Position numbers and translations under genes: made by a program. DNA of 49,538 nt, from the NCBI RefSeq assembly GCF_000282575.1, contig NZ_AKJA01000160.1, positions 1 through 49,538 on the forward strand. The letters are read 5' to 3'. The notes below the pieces were generated by a model. The model did no database searches, was not told the origin of the DNA, and saw only the letters and a program-made list of their open reading frames with translations. The DNA is from Herbaspirillum sp. YR522 (GTDB lineage: Bacteria; Pseudomonadota; Gammaproteobacteria; Burkholderiales; Burkholderiaceae_D). This document shows positions 7,982 to 15,182 of the stretch, piece after piece; positions within the stretch are counted from its first letter, which is position 1, and each line of letters begins with the position of its first letter.

Positions 7982-9070
7982 GTGAGCCAGACTTATAGAA
8001 TCGCATTGATCGCCGGCGACGGCATTGGCCGCGAAGTCATGCCCGAGGGTGTGCGCGTGGTACAGGCGGCGGCCGAGCGGTTCGGCATCAAGCTCGAGCT
8101 CAGGAGCATCGACTGGGCCAGTTGCGATTACTACGTCGCCCACGGCCAGATGATGCCCGATGACTGGAAGGCGCAGCTGTCCGATTGCGACGCCATCTTC
8201 TTCGGCGCCGTCGGCTGGCCGGCCACGGTGCCCGACCACGTCTCGCTGTGGGGTTCGCTGCTGAAGTTCCGGCGCGAGTTCGACCAGTACATCAACCTGC
8301 GCCCGGTGCGCCTGTTCGAAGGCGTACCGTGTCCGTTGGCCAATCGCCGTGCCGGCGATATCGATTACCTTGTCGTGCGCGAAAACACCGAGGGCGAATA
8401 TACGTCGCTGGGCGGCACCATGTACGCCGGCACCGAGCGCGAGATCGTGATCCAGGAATCGGTATTCTCGCGCCACGGCACCGACCGCGTGCTCAAGTAT
8501 GCCTTCGAACTGGCCAACAGCCGGCCGCGCCGGCAACTGACGGTCGCCACCAAGTCCAACGGCATCGCCATCAGCATGCCCTGGTGGGACGGCCGCGCCG
8601 ATGCGGTGGGCAAGGATTATCCGCAGGTCAAGGTCGACAAGCAGCACATCGATATCCTCTCGGCGCGCTTCGTGCTGCAGCCCGACCGCTTCGACGTGGT
8701 GGTGGCCTCCAACCTGTTCGGCGACATCCTGTCCGACCTGGGGCCGGCCACCACCGGCACCATCGGCCTGGCGCCCTCGGCCAACCTCAATCCGGAACGC
8801 AATTTCCCGTCGCTGTTCGAGCCGGTGCATGGCTCGGCCCCCGACATCTACGGCAAGAACATCGCCAATCCGATCGCCATGATCTGGTCCGGCGCGCTGA
8901 TGCTGGACTTCCTCACGCGCAGCGAGGGAGCGGGACGCGCCGCGCATGACGCCATCGTCAGCGCCATCGAGGATGTATTGAAGAGTGGCCCGCTCACGCC
9001 CGACCTGGGCGGAAAGGCGTCGACCACCGAATTGGGCGCGGCCATCGCGGCCCGCGTCCAGGGCGCCTAG
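7982..9070 (+). CDS. Tartrate dehydrogenase / D-malate dehydrogenase (decarboxylating)
   Basis: A 362-aa member of the isocitrate/isopropylmalate dehydrogenase family, tartrate dehydrogenase/DmlA branch. It should oxidise L-tartrate, meso-tartrate or D-malate with NAD and a divalent metal. Seen motifs: IALIAGDGIGREVMPEG at the N-terminus, substrate-binding ENTEGEY and the Lys in ATKSNGIAI, and the metal/NAD region ASNLFGDILSDLGPATTGTIGLAPSANLNP with FEPVHGSAPDIYGKNIANP. The gene starts with GTG at 7982 after a strong GAGGAGA ribosome binding site; the open frame extends upstream without homology. Whether tartrate or D-malate is preferred cannot be told from sequence (names ttuC or dmlA would apply). 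Its last 4 bp overlap the convergent MarR gene. Confidence 0.9.
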   Translation: MSQTYRIALIAGDGIGREVMPEGVRVVQAAAERFGIKLELRSIDWASCDYYVAHGQMMPDDWKAQLSDCDAIFFGAVGWPATVPDHVSLWGSLLKFRREFDQYINLRPVRLFEGVPCPLANRRAGDIDYLVVRENTEGEYTSLGGTMYAGTEREIVIQESVFSRHGTDRVLKYAFELANSRPRRQLTVATKSNGIAISMPWWDGRADAVGKDYPQVKVDKQHIDILSARFVLQPDRFDVVVASNLFGDILSDLGPATTGTIGLAPSANLNPERNFPSLFEPVHGSAPDIYGKNIANPIAMIWSGALMLDFLTRSEGAGRAAHDAIVSAIEDVLKSGPLTPDLGGKASTTELGAAIAARVQGA

Positions 9071-9543
9071 TCCGATACCGGGCGCTGCTGCTCGAGGTTG
9101 CCCTGCAGCAGCGTCAATAACGCCACCAGCTCGCCGCGCTGCTGCTCGGTCATCCCGCTGACCGCCTGTTCCAGCACCGTGTGCGCGCTCTTCTTGAGCT
9201 GGCGCTGCAGGCTCTTGCCGCTCGCCGTCAGGTGCAGGCGCACCGAGCGCCGGTCCTGTGCATCCTCGGACGCTTCCAGGTATCCCTTTTCCCGCAGGCC
9301 GCGGATGAGCCGCGTGAGCTGGGCCTTGTCTCGCCCGGAATGTTGCACCAGGTCACTCAGCGTCGCGCCGGGATGATGGTCGAAATAAGCGATGACCCGC
9401 GTCTCCATGTGCGTCACATCCTGCTCTTCGTCGCGAAAAGCCTGGGTGCGGGCAGACCGGTAGAGGTGCATCACCGAATGCAATGCCTCAAAGACCGCGT
9501 CGGCGGTAGGTGATTGGTTGACTTTATCAACTTGTTTTTTCAT
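9067..9543 (-). CDS. MarR-family transcriptional regulator
   Basis: A 158-aa winged-helix regulator. Residues about 45-115 form the DNA-binding part: TRVIAYFDHHPGATLSDLVQHSGRDKAQLTRLIRGL-type sequence followed by the wing DAQDRRSVRLHLTASG with the conserved D-R. N- and C-terminal helices (FEALHSVMHLYRSART and the last 40 residues) form the dimer interface. It lacks cysteines, so redox sensing of the OhrR kind is excluded. ATG 9543 is preferred over the upstream TTG at 9561. It is divergent from the siderophore-interacting reductase and convergent with the tartrate/malate dehydrogenase. Two GTTGA-type palindromes flank its own start and one lies before the 143-aa gene, giving a plausible local regulon. 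Confidence 0.9.
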   Translation of the reverse strand: MKKQVDKVNQSPTADAVFEALHSVMHLYRSARTQAFRDEEQDVTHMETRVIAYFDHHPGATLSDLVQHSGRDKAQLTRLIRGLREKGYLEASEDAQDRRSVRLHLTASGKSLQRQLKKSAHTVLEQAVSGMTEQQRGELVALLTLLQGNLEQQRPVSD

Positions 9544-9562
9544 AATGGTAGATATTATCAAC
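9517..9562. promoter_or_regulatory. Two candidate MarR operators, GTTGA-N5-TCAAC type
   Basis: GTTGA-CTTTA-TCAAC (9517-9531, perfect, inside the first codons of the MarR gene) and GTAGA-TATTA-TCAAC (9548-9562, one mismatch) are centred 31 bp apart, about three helical turns, in the divergent MarR/SIP promoter. I recall that MexR, a MarR-family repressor, uses GTTGA half-sites with this spacing at two tandem sites. Autoregulation is inferred. Confidence 0.65.
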
Positions 9563-9577
9563 TAAAAAACCAAGGCC

Positions 9578-10321
9578 ATGGAAAACACATCACCATCCAC
9601 CTCTCGTGAAGTACGACGCGTGCGCCACGAACTGAAGTTGCGCGAGGTCACTGTCGCCCGCATCCGCCAGACCGGCACCAACATGCTCAGCATCACCTTC
9701 AAGGGCGACGCGTTGCACGACTTCGTCTCGCTGTCGTATGACGACCACATCAAGTTCGTCTTCCCCGACGGCAATGGCGAATCGATCCGGCGCGACTATA
9801 CGCCAACCGAGCACGACCCACAACGCGGCGAGCTGACCCTGGAATTCGCACTGCACGCCGAGGGCGCCGCCACCGACTGGGCGCGCCGTGCCACCGAGGG
9901 CATGCCGGCCGTCATCGCCGGCCCGCGCGGTTCGATGATCGTTCCCGACGACTATGACTGGTATGTGCTGGCGGGCGACCTGTCGGCGTTGCCGGCCATT
10001 ACCCGGCGCTTGAAGGAAATTCCCGCCGGCACCCGCGTGACGGCGGTCATCGAGATCGCCCACCTGGGCGACATGCGCCAGTTCGACACCCGCGCCGAGC
10101 TCGACGTCAAATGGGTCGCCAACGGCGACGAACTCCTGGCCGCGGTGCGCGCGCTGGACCTGTCGTCCGGCGAAGGCTATGTATGGGGCGGCGGCGAGGC
10201 GGCCACCATGACCCGCCTGCGCACCGTGTTGCTGGACGAAAAGCAGCATCCCAAGGGCGCCATGCGGGTATCGGCCTACTGGAAGCCGGGCGCTTCCGAT
10301 TTCCACGAAAAACTGGATTGA
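9578..10321 (+). CDS. Siderophore-interacting protein (NAD(P)H-dependent ferric reductase)
   Basis: A 247-aa cytoplasmic flavoprotein of the SIP/ViuB/YqjH family that reduces Fe(III)-siderophores to release iron. The FAD-binding barrel (residues about 15-125) contains the motif RRDYTPTEHD (the RxYT flavin motif) and GPRGSMIVPDDYDWYVLAGDLSALPAI-type junction to the NAD(P)H domain. The C-terminal half ends with YVWGGGEAATMTRLR, the family's nucleotide-binding signature, and SAYWKPG. It is divergent from a MarR regulator with overlapping operator candidates. No siderophore synthesis gene is close by; receptors occur 23 kb downstream. Confidence 0.92.
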   Translation: MENTSPSTSREVRRVRHELKLREVTVARIRQTGTNMLSITFKGDALHDFVSLSYDDHIKFVFPDGNGESIRRDYTPTEHDPQRGELTLEFALHAEGAATDWARRATEGMPAVIAGPRGSMIVPDDYDWYVLAGDLSALPAITRRLKEIPAGTRVTAVIEIAHLGDMRQFDTRAELDVKWVANGDELLAAVRALDLSSGEGYVWGGGEAATMTRLRTVLLDEKQHPKGAMRVSAYWKPGASDFHEKLD

Positions 10322-10414
10322 GCGTGGTGTTGTGCGTGCCCGTGGCGTACTCGCTGCGCCCGATGCCGCGCTTTCCACTATCATGGCGGGCCTTAACCGA
10401 TTCCGTGTGCCTGC

Positions 10415-10909
10415 ATGACCGACCTCGAACCCCAAGCCGATACCAACGGCGATGACGCCATCCATGATCCACGCCTGTGGCGTGACGATGGCTGGACGGC
10501 ACGCATCATCAAGAACGTCGATGACGACGGCTGGGCCGTCGAGATGACGCGCGACGGCGAATCCGAACCCACGCTGGTGGGCCCATGGACCATGGGGCGC
10601 GACAAGAAGAACCCCAAGCCGATCGAACGGCCGGCGTTCCATACGCTGGTCAAGACCGCCAATGAGTTTCGCCGCCGCAGCGAACAGCAGTTGCATGCGC
10701 AGTTGCACAAGACGGTGACCATTGCCACCGACGACGGCAGCATCAAGGTCACGCTCGACATCGTGCCCGATGACGATTTTCCCTACGCCGACCTGCGCGC
10801 CTGGGACGAGATGGGCGAGCTGCTGGCGCACGCCCAGGTAGCGCCCAACTATCGCCTCAGCGAAGAAAGCGCGACGCGCTGGGCCAGCGGCGATTATCGC
10901 CGTCCGTGA
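10415..10909 (+). CDS. Hypothetical protein, 164 aa, acidic
   Basis: A soluble protein without signal peptide, rich in Asp and Glu (about the first 25 residues and the stretch VPDDDFPYADLRAWDEM). No family is recognised. The central part has WTARIIKNVDDDGWAVEM and PWTMGRDKKNPKPIERPAF, followed by a helix EFRRRSEQQLHAQLHK. It ends with SATRWASGDYRRP. The gene lies alone between the SIP gene (93-bp gap) and the AraC regulator. The codon usage fits the surrounding genes and no alternative frame is better, so I consider it real, with unknown function. Confidence 0.65.
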   Translation: MTDLEPQADTNGDDAIHDPRLWRDDGWTARIIKNVDDDGWAVEMTRDGESEPTLVGPWTMGRDKKNPKPIERPAFHTLVKTANEFRRRSEQQLHAQLHKTVTIATDDGSIKVTLDIVPDDDFPYADLRAWDEMGELLAHAQVAPNYRLSEESATRWASGDYRRP

Positions 10910-10984
10910 TGCCAGGATCGTTATCTTTTTGATACGTCTTTGCGGCACTGCACGAAAATCACGGTATCTGTAGAATCGTCGACT

Positions 10985-11029
10985 TGCAGCAACGTGTCGA
11001 CGGACACCGTTGCTGCATGCGCATGCAGC
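10985..11029. repeat. Two overlapping palindromes upstream of the AraC gene
   Basis: First structure: TGCAGCAACG (10985-10994) pairs with CGTTGCTGCA (11008-11017), and the interior TGTC/GACA extends the stem. Second: the perfect 18-bp palindrome GCTGCATGCGCATGCAGC (11012-11029). They share 11012-11017, so as RNA hairpins they exclude each other; as DNA they could be adjacent operators. They lie 62-106 bp before the AraC start. No T tract follows, so neither is a terminator. Confidence 0.55.
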
Positions 11030-11090
11030 GTCCAGGCTGCCCGCGCCAGTTGCAGGCTGACGAGCATTCCATGCAGAGAGGTTCCTGTTG

Positions 11091-11999
11091 ATGTCCGCAC
11101 CGACCAATTCCTTCGAGCCGCCCAAGGCCGCCAGCGATTCACTCGGTTGCCGGCCCGACAAGCTGAGCGCCAGCCACGAGCTGCGCGGCAGCGACATGAC
11201 CTTCTATCGCAAGCGCCTGGATGACCGCGCACTGTCGCAGGTGACGACCCAGGCGTCGGCACGCGGCTTCCTGCTGGGTGTGTCGATGTCGGCCCGCCAT
11301 CGGCGCAGCATCTTTCGTGGCCGCCAGGCGGCGGCGCACGACTTCGGGCGTGGCGACATCTATATCCGCGATTTTGCCGACGACTACCGGGCCGACATCC
11401 ATGGCTCTTTCGATTTCACCCTGGTTGAATTGCCGCCTGCCTTCTTCGAGCGTGCCGCCCAGGAGCTGCGCGGCGCGCCGGTGACCGGGCTGGCGACGGT
11501 GGTGGCGCAACACGATCCGGTGCTGGAACACCTGGTGCATGCGCTGGCACCGGCGCTGGCGCGACCCGAGCAGGCATGTTCGCTGTTCATCGACCAGTTG
11601 GGCACGGTGATCGGCACCCACCTGTTGCAACGCTACGCCGGCGCCCGGCTGGCCCAGCCGCGTAGCGGCGCGTTGTCGCGCGTGCATGAAGAGCGTGCCA
11701 AGCAGCTGCTGCTGTCCAAGGTCAAGGGCAATGTATCGATTCCCGAGATTGCCCGCGAGTGCAACATGTCGGCCAGCTACTTCCTGCGCGCCTTCAAGGA
11801 AACCACCGGGCAGACCCCGCACCAATGGCTCATGGCGCAACGGGTGGAGAAGGCGCGCGAGTTCCTGGCCAACACCGAACTGCCATTGGCCGAGATTGCC
11901 GTGGCCTGCAATTTCTACGACCAGAGCCATTTCAGCCGGGTCTTCTCGCAACTGATGGGTAGCTCGCCCGGCAATTGGCGGCGCAGGGCAGGGCGCTGA
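11091..11999 (+). CDS. AraC-family transcriptional regulator
   Basis: A 302-aa regulator with an N-terminal sensor part (residues about 1-190, unassigned ligand) and a C-terminal AraC/XylS DNA-binding domain of two helix-turn-helix motifs (about 200-298): VSIPEIARECNMSASYFLRAFKETTGQTPHQWL and LPLAEIAVACNFYDQSHFSRVFSQLMGSSPGNWRR-type sequences. The N-terminal layout (SASHELRGSDMTFYRK... then RGDIYIRDFADDYRADIHGSFDFTLVELP-like text) is typical of the subgroup that often controls oxidative or xenobiotic genes, but the target is not evident. ATG 11091 is preferred to the preceding TTG. The palindromes at 10985-11029 may be autoregulatory. It is convergent with the histidine kinase gene. Confidence 0.9.
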   Translation: MSAPTNSFEPPKAASDSLGCRPDKLSASHELRGSDMTFYRKRLDDRALSQVTTQASARGFLLGVSMSARHRRSIFRGRQAAAHDFGRGDIYIRDFADDYRADIHGSFDFTLVELPPAFFERAAQELRGAPVTGLATVVAQHDPVLEHLVHALAPALARPEQACSLFIDQLGTVIGTHLLQRYAGARLAQPRSGALSRVHEERAKQLLLSKVKGNVSIPEIARECNMSASYFLRAFKETTGQTPHQWLMAQRVEKAREFLANTELPLAEIAVACNFYDQSHFSRVFSQLMGSSPGNWRRRAGR

Positions 12000-12051
12000 G
12001 GCTGGTCGCAGGTCGTCGCACCGGCCAAGGCCGATACGCGGCGCCGCCTGC

Positions 12052-13293
12052 CTAGGGTACCAGCGGCAGCGAAAAGCCGAACACCGCGCCGCCGTCGGGC
12101 GCATGTGCCACCGTCAGTTGCCCGCCATGGGCGGCGATGATGGACCGGCAGATCGCCAGGCCCATCCCCATGCCGCCTTCCTTGGTGGTGTAGAACGCAT
12201 CGAAGACGCGATCCATCGCCTCGGGGGCAATGCCCATGCCGCTGTCCTGTACCGTCACCCGCACCCCAGCGTCGACCACCGTCCTGATCGACAGCACGCG
12301 CGGCCGGGTGGTACCGGCCGACATCGCATCGATGGCATTGACCACCAGGTTGAGCAACACCTGTTGCAGCTGCACCGGGTCACCCGAGACCCAGGCCGCA
12401 GGCCCGCCCAGGGACAACTGCAGCGCTACCTCGCGGCGCTCGATCTCGCTACGGGAAATGCTCAGGATATGGCCGATGATGCCATCCAGGTTCAGCCGCT
12501 GCAGCACCGGCTCGGTATTGCGGGTGAGATCCTGCAGACCGGAAATCATGTTGCCGGCGCGCGTGCCTTCGGCCACGATGTCTTCCAGGCCGGCGCGGGC
12601 CTGCGCCAATTGCGGTGGATCGCGGTCCAGCCAGCGCAGGCTGGCGCCGGCATTGGCGATGATCGACATCAGCGGCTGGTTGATCTCGTGGGCGATGGAG
12701 GCGGTCAGTTGGCCCACCGTGGTGGCACGCGACACCCGCGCCAGGTCGGCTTCGGCGGCGCGCACCGCGTATTCGGTGCGGCGTTGCGAGGTGATGTCGG
12801 TGGCAGTGCCGACGTATTCGGTGAACGCGCCATCGACCCACACCGGCTTGCCGATGCCCGAGATGTAGCGTACCTCGCCATCGTCGCGGCGGCAGATGCG
12901 ATGTTCCACCCGTATGGTGCCGCCGATGGCGATGGCAGCGGCCACCGTGTCGAGCACGGCCTGGCGGTCATCGGGATGCATCAGCGCCGCGAAGTCCTCA
13001 TGGCGGATCAGGTTGTTGCCTGGCGCCAGTCCGTAGATGCGGCACAGTTCTTCCGAGCACACCATCAGGTCCTGTTGCAGCAGGTAGCGCATGCTGCCGG
13101 TGTTGTTGAAGTGCTCGCCCTGGCGCAACAGTTCCTGGCTGGCGCGCAGCGCCTGCTCGGTCTGGGCCAGCAGCGCCTGCGTGCGGTGCAGTTCATGCAG
13201 GGCCTGTTGCAAGGGATCGACCCGGGGCAGGTCGGCGCGGTCGGTGGGCAAGGCCGGCTCCAGAGGTGGCGATGAATCCGCATTGTGCCGCAT
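12052..13293 (-). CDS. PAS-domain sensor histidine kinase (FixL/DctB-like catalytic core)
   Basis: A 413-aa cytoplasmic kinase with no membrane span. Order: a coiled coil (residues about 25-60), a PAS domain with C-terminal PAC (about 65-180: CSEELCRIYGLAPG, MHPDDRQAV, GEVRYISGIGKPV, GTATDITSQRR), HisKA dimerisation domain with the phosphoacceptor in SIAHEINQPLMSI (about 195), and HATPase_c with N box VLLNLVVNAIDAM, G1 DSGMGI, F box FDAFYTTKEGGMGMGL. HEINQPL is typical for FixL and DctB kinases. The open frame extends upstream into the regulator gene, but ATG 13293 follows the receiver stop by 11 nt and is the natural start. Its partner is the receiver-only protein directly upstream. Confidence 0.88.
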   Translation of the reverse strand: MRHNADSSPPLEPALPTDRADLPRVDPLQQALHELHRTQALLAQTEQALRASQELLRQGEHFNNTGSMRYLLQQDLMVCSEELCRIYGLAPGNNLIRHEDFAALMHPDDRQAVLDTVAAAIAIGGTIRVEHRICRRDDGEVRYISGIGKPVWVDGAFTEYVGTATDITSQRRTEYAVRAAEADLARVSRATTVGQLTASIAHEINQPLMSIIANAGASLRWLDRDPPQLAQARAGLEDIVAEGTRAGNMISGLQDLTRNTEPVLQRLNLDGIIGHILSISRSEIERREVALQLSLGGPAAWVSGDPVQLQQVLLNLVVNAIDAMSAGTTRPRVLSIRTVVDAGVRVTVQDSGMGIAPEAMDRVFDAFYTTKEGGMGMGLAICRSIIAAHGGQLTVAHAPDGGAVFGFSLPLVP

Positions 13294-13304
13294 TTTCCGT
13301 TGCC

Positions 13305-13670
13305 TCAGCCAGGGCCGGCGGCGGCCCTGGCGCGCGCGATGCACGCCAGCAGGGTGTCGGCCTGGACCGGCTTGACCAGCAGATCGATTGCCCCCAGTTG
13401 CAGCGCCCGTGCGCGAAAGGCGCTGGTGCCATGCGCCGACATCATGATGCTCGGCAAGCGGGGGGTGCGGCTGGCCAGTTGCTCCAATAGCGTCAAGCCG
13501 CTCATGCGCGGCAATTCCACATCGATCAGTGCGCAGGTCGGCTGCAAGACGGCCTGGCCTGCCAGGAATTGCTCGGCCGAGGCGAAGCCGCAACTGCGGT
13601 AGCCGGCCGAATCCAGCAGATTGCACAGGGCGCTACGCACGCCCTGGTCGTCGTCGATGATGGCGATCAT
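13305..13670 (-). CDS. Single-domain response regulator (receiver only)
   Basis: A 121-aa CheY-like receiver with no output domain. Acidic pocket IIDDDQG near the N-terminus, phosphoacceptor Asp in CALIDVELPRMSG, switch residue Ser in IMMSAHG and conserved Lys in DLLVKPVQ. ATG 13670 has a strong ribosome binding site (GGGGAGAACC) and begins MIAIIDDD; the open frame upstream has no homology. It is cotranscribed with the PAS kinase 11 nt downstream. Receiver-only partners act by protein contacts or relay to another regulator; the FixJ-type regulator at 19369-20010 is an attractive candidate output because its receiver is similar in type, but this is inference. Confidence 0.88.
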   Translation of the reverse strand: MIAIIDDDQGVRSALCNLLDSAGYRSCGFASAEQFLAGQAVLQPTCALIDVELPRMSGLTLLEQLASRTPRLPSIMMSAHGTSAFRARALQLGAIDLLVKPVQADTLLACIARARAAAGPG

Positions 13671-13708
13671 GGTTCTCCCCCTGTTTTTTTTTTCGGATGT
13701 GCGGCGCG

Positions 13709-13957
13709 CTAGCGCTCGGACTTGCCGTCCGGCGGCGCGCCGGTGATCCGTGGCACGCACTCGCGATGGAACCAGGCGGCCGTCAACGGCTCTCCGGCCA
13801 TCTTGCGTCGTACCGCAGGCACTACCTGTTCGCCGATCAGCATACCCAGCAAACCGAGCAGTGCGATGATCGGCGGCGCCGGTGACTGGATCTGCATGGC
13901 GTGGTACAGGACGCCGGCGATGGCGCCCATCAACAGCGAAATCAGAGTTGGCTTCAT
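13709..13957 (-). CDS. XapX-domain small membrane protein (longer copy)
   Basis: An 82-aa protein with an N-terminal XapX domain (DUF1427; residues about 1-48): two hydrophobic helices around the signature IQSPAPPIIALLGLLGMLIGEQ-type sequence. The tail (VPAVRRKMAGEPLTAAWFHRECVPRITG) is hydrophilic and not part of the short family. XapX proteins are small inner-membrane proteins of unproven function, sometimes suggested as channels. A second XapX gene lies 16 nt upstream on the same strand, so the two could form a hetero-oligomer. Both follow the isochorismatase-like gene. Confidence 0.85.
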   Translation of the reverse strand: MKPTLISLLMGAIAGVLYHAMQIQSPAPPIIALLGLLGMLIGEQVVPAVRRKMAGEPLTAAWFHRECVPRITGAPPDGKSER

Positions 13958-13973
13958 GGTGGCGGCTTTCGGG

Positions 13974-14138
13974 TCAACCGAGATATGGCGTCAGGGCGGA
14001 AATGGCGCGTTCACCCAGCACCATGCCCAACAGGCCAACCAGGGCGATGCCCGGCGGCGCCGGTGAACGCACCCTCAACAGCGCATAGAAGATGCCGATC
14101 AGCACACCGCCAGCCAGGGAAAGAAGATAGCTATTCAT
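13974..14138 (-). CDS. XapX-domain small membrane protein (short copy)
   Basis: A 54-aa protein starting at ATG 14138 (MNSYLLSLAGGVLIGIFYAL) and ending SALTPYLG. Two hydrophobic helices flank VRSPAPPGIALVGLLGMVLGER, clearly related to the neighbouring copy (shared SPAPP and LLGM.GE). The open frame upstream to 14324 is not coding; it has no homology and runs over the next gene. It lies between the isochorismatase-like gene (85-nt gap) and the longer XapX gene (16-nt gap), all on the minus strand and likely one operon. Confidence 0.88.
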   Translation of the reverse strand: MNSYLLSLAGGVLIGIFYALLRVRSPAPPGIALVGLLGMVLGERAISALTPYLG

Positions 14139-14223
14139 GGTATCGAGTAAATGGATGTCGGCCTTGAATGCAGACAGGCACTGCCATGCCGGCAATGCCC
14201 GTGCTGCCTGCATGGACAGGGGC

Positions 14224-14916
14224 TTACTTGCCGGCGGCCACCGGTGCCAGGGTCTTCTGGTTGCCGTGCGGGCGTTGCTCGGCCTTGTGCACCATGGTGT
14301 AGGCGTAGTCCACACCCATGCCATAGGCGCCGGAATGTTCGCGCACGATGTCCATGACGGCGTTGTAGGTGCCCTTGCGCGCCCAGTCGCGTTGCCATTC
14401 CAGCAGTACCTGCTGCCAGGTCACCGGGATCACGCCGGCCTGGATCATGCGTTGCATGGCGTAGTCGTGGGCTTCCTTGGAAGTGCCGCCCGAAGCGTCG
14501 GCCACCATGTAGATCTCGTAGTCGCCTTCGGCCATGGCGCACAGCGAGAAGCTGTTGTTGCAGACTTCGGTCCACAGGCCCGCGACCACGATCTTCTTGC
14601 GGCCGTTTGCGGCCAGCGCGTCACGCACCTTCTGGTCGTCCCAGGAGTTCATCGAGGTGCGTTCCAGGATGTCGTGCTCGGGGAATACCGACAGCAGCTC
14701 GGGATAGGTGTAGCCGGAGAAGCCCTCGGTCTCGACGGTGGTGATCACGGTCGGGATGTCGAATACCTTGGCCGACTTGGCCAACGCAACGGTATTGTTC
14801 TTGAGCACCTGGCGGTCGATCGACTGCACGCCGAAAGCCATCTGCGGCTGGTGGTCGATGAAGATCAATTGGCAATTGCCAGGGGTCAGCACGTCAAGCT
14901 TGGTGTTGGTGGTCAT
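14224..14916 (-). CDS. Isochorismatase-family hydrolase (YcaC-like)
   Basis: A 230-aa cytoplasmic cysteine hydrolase. The catalytic Asp is D21 in LIFIDHQPQMAFG, the Lys lies in RKKIVVAGLW and the nucleophile Cys in TEVCNNSF. These match the YcaC subgroup, whose natural substrate is unknown; related enzymes hydrolyse carbamoyl or amide bonds. ATG 14916 fits homologues and is preceded by GGA at a usable distance; the open frame upstream (to 15009) is unlikely to be translated. It heads a minus-strand operon with two XapX genes and is divergent (266 bp) from the amidohydrolase-DoxX-hydrolase-Dps operon. The same gene types recur together in other Burkholderiales as I recall, suggesting one physiological task. 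Confidence 0.9.
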   Translation of the reverse strand: MTTNTKLDVLTPGNCQLIFIDHQPQMAFGVQSIDRQVLKNNTVALAKSAKVFDIPTVITTVETEGFSGYTYPELLSVFPEHDILERTSMNSWDDQKVRDALAANGRKKIVVAGLWTEVCNNSFSLCAMAEGDYEIYMVADASGGTSKEAHDYAMQRMIQAGVIPVTWQQVLLEWQRDWARKGTYNAVMDIVREHSGAYGMGVDYAYTMVHKAEQRPHGNQKTLAPVAAGK

Positions 14917-15182
14917 GGTTTTTCCGTGGAGTAAGGAGAGGATGCGCCGCGCCGCCATCGGGCAGCGTGCGGATTGGACGTTGGCCTGTCGGCAGGTCAG
15001 CGACGCCATCGGAGCGGATCATAGGTCGCCCACCCGATGGCTCGCCATTATCTTTTCGTATAGCTAGACGCTGCCGCCGCGATTTTGCACACTGCGTCCA
15101 TTCATCGATCCGCACGCGACATGTCCGGTTGCATCGGGCGTCGACCTGTGGACCCACGCCATTCCTTCGCACGGAGCCTGAC

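Noticed and set aside
14967-15182. Longer N-terminus for the amidohydrolase from the open frame at 14967
   Set aside because: The extra 72 codons lack homology, run through the divergent promoter and have no ribosome binding site; ATG 15183 has GGAG and matches the family start.
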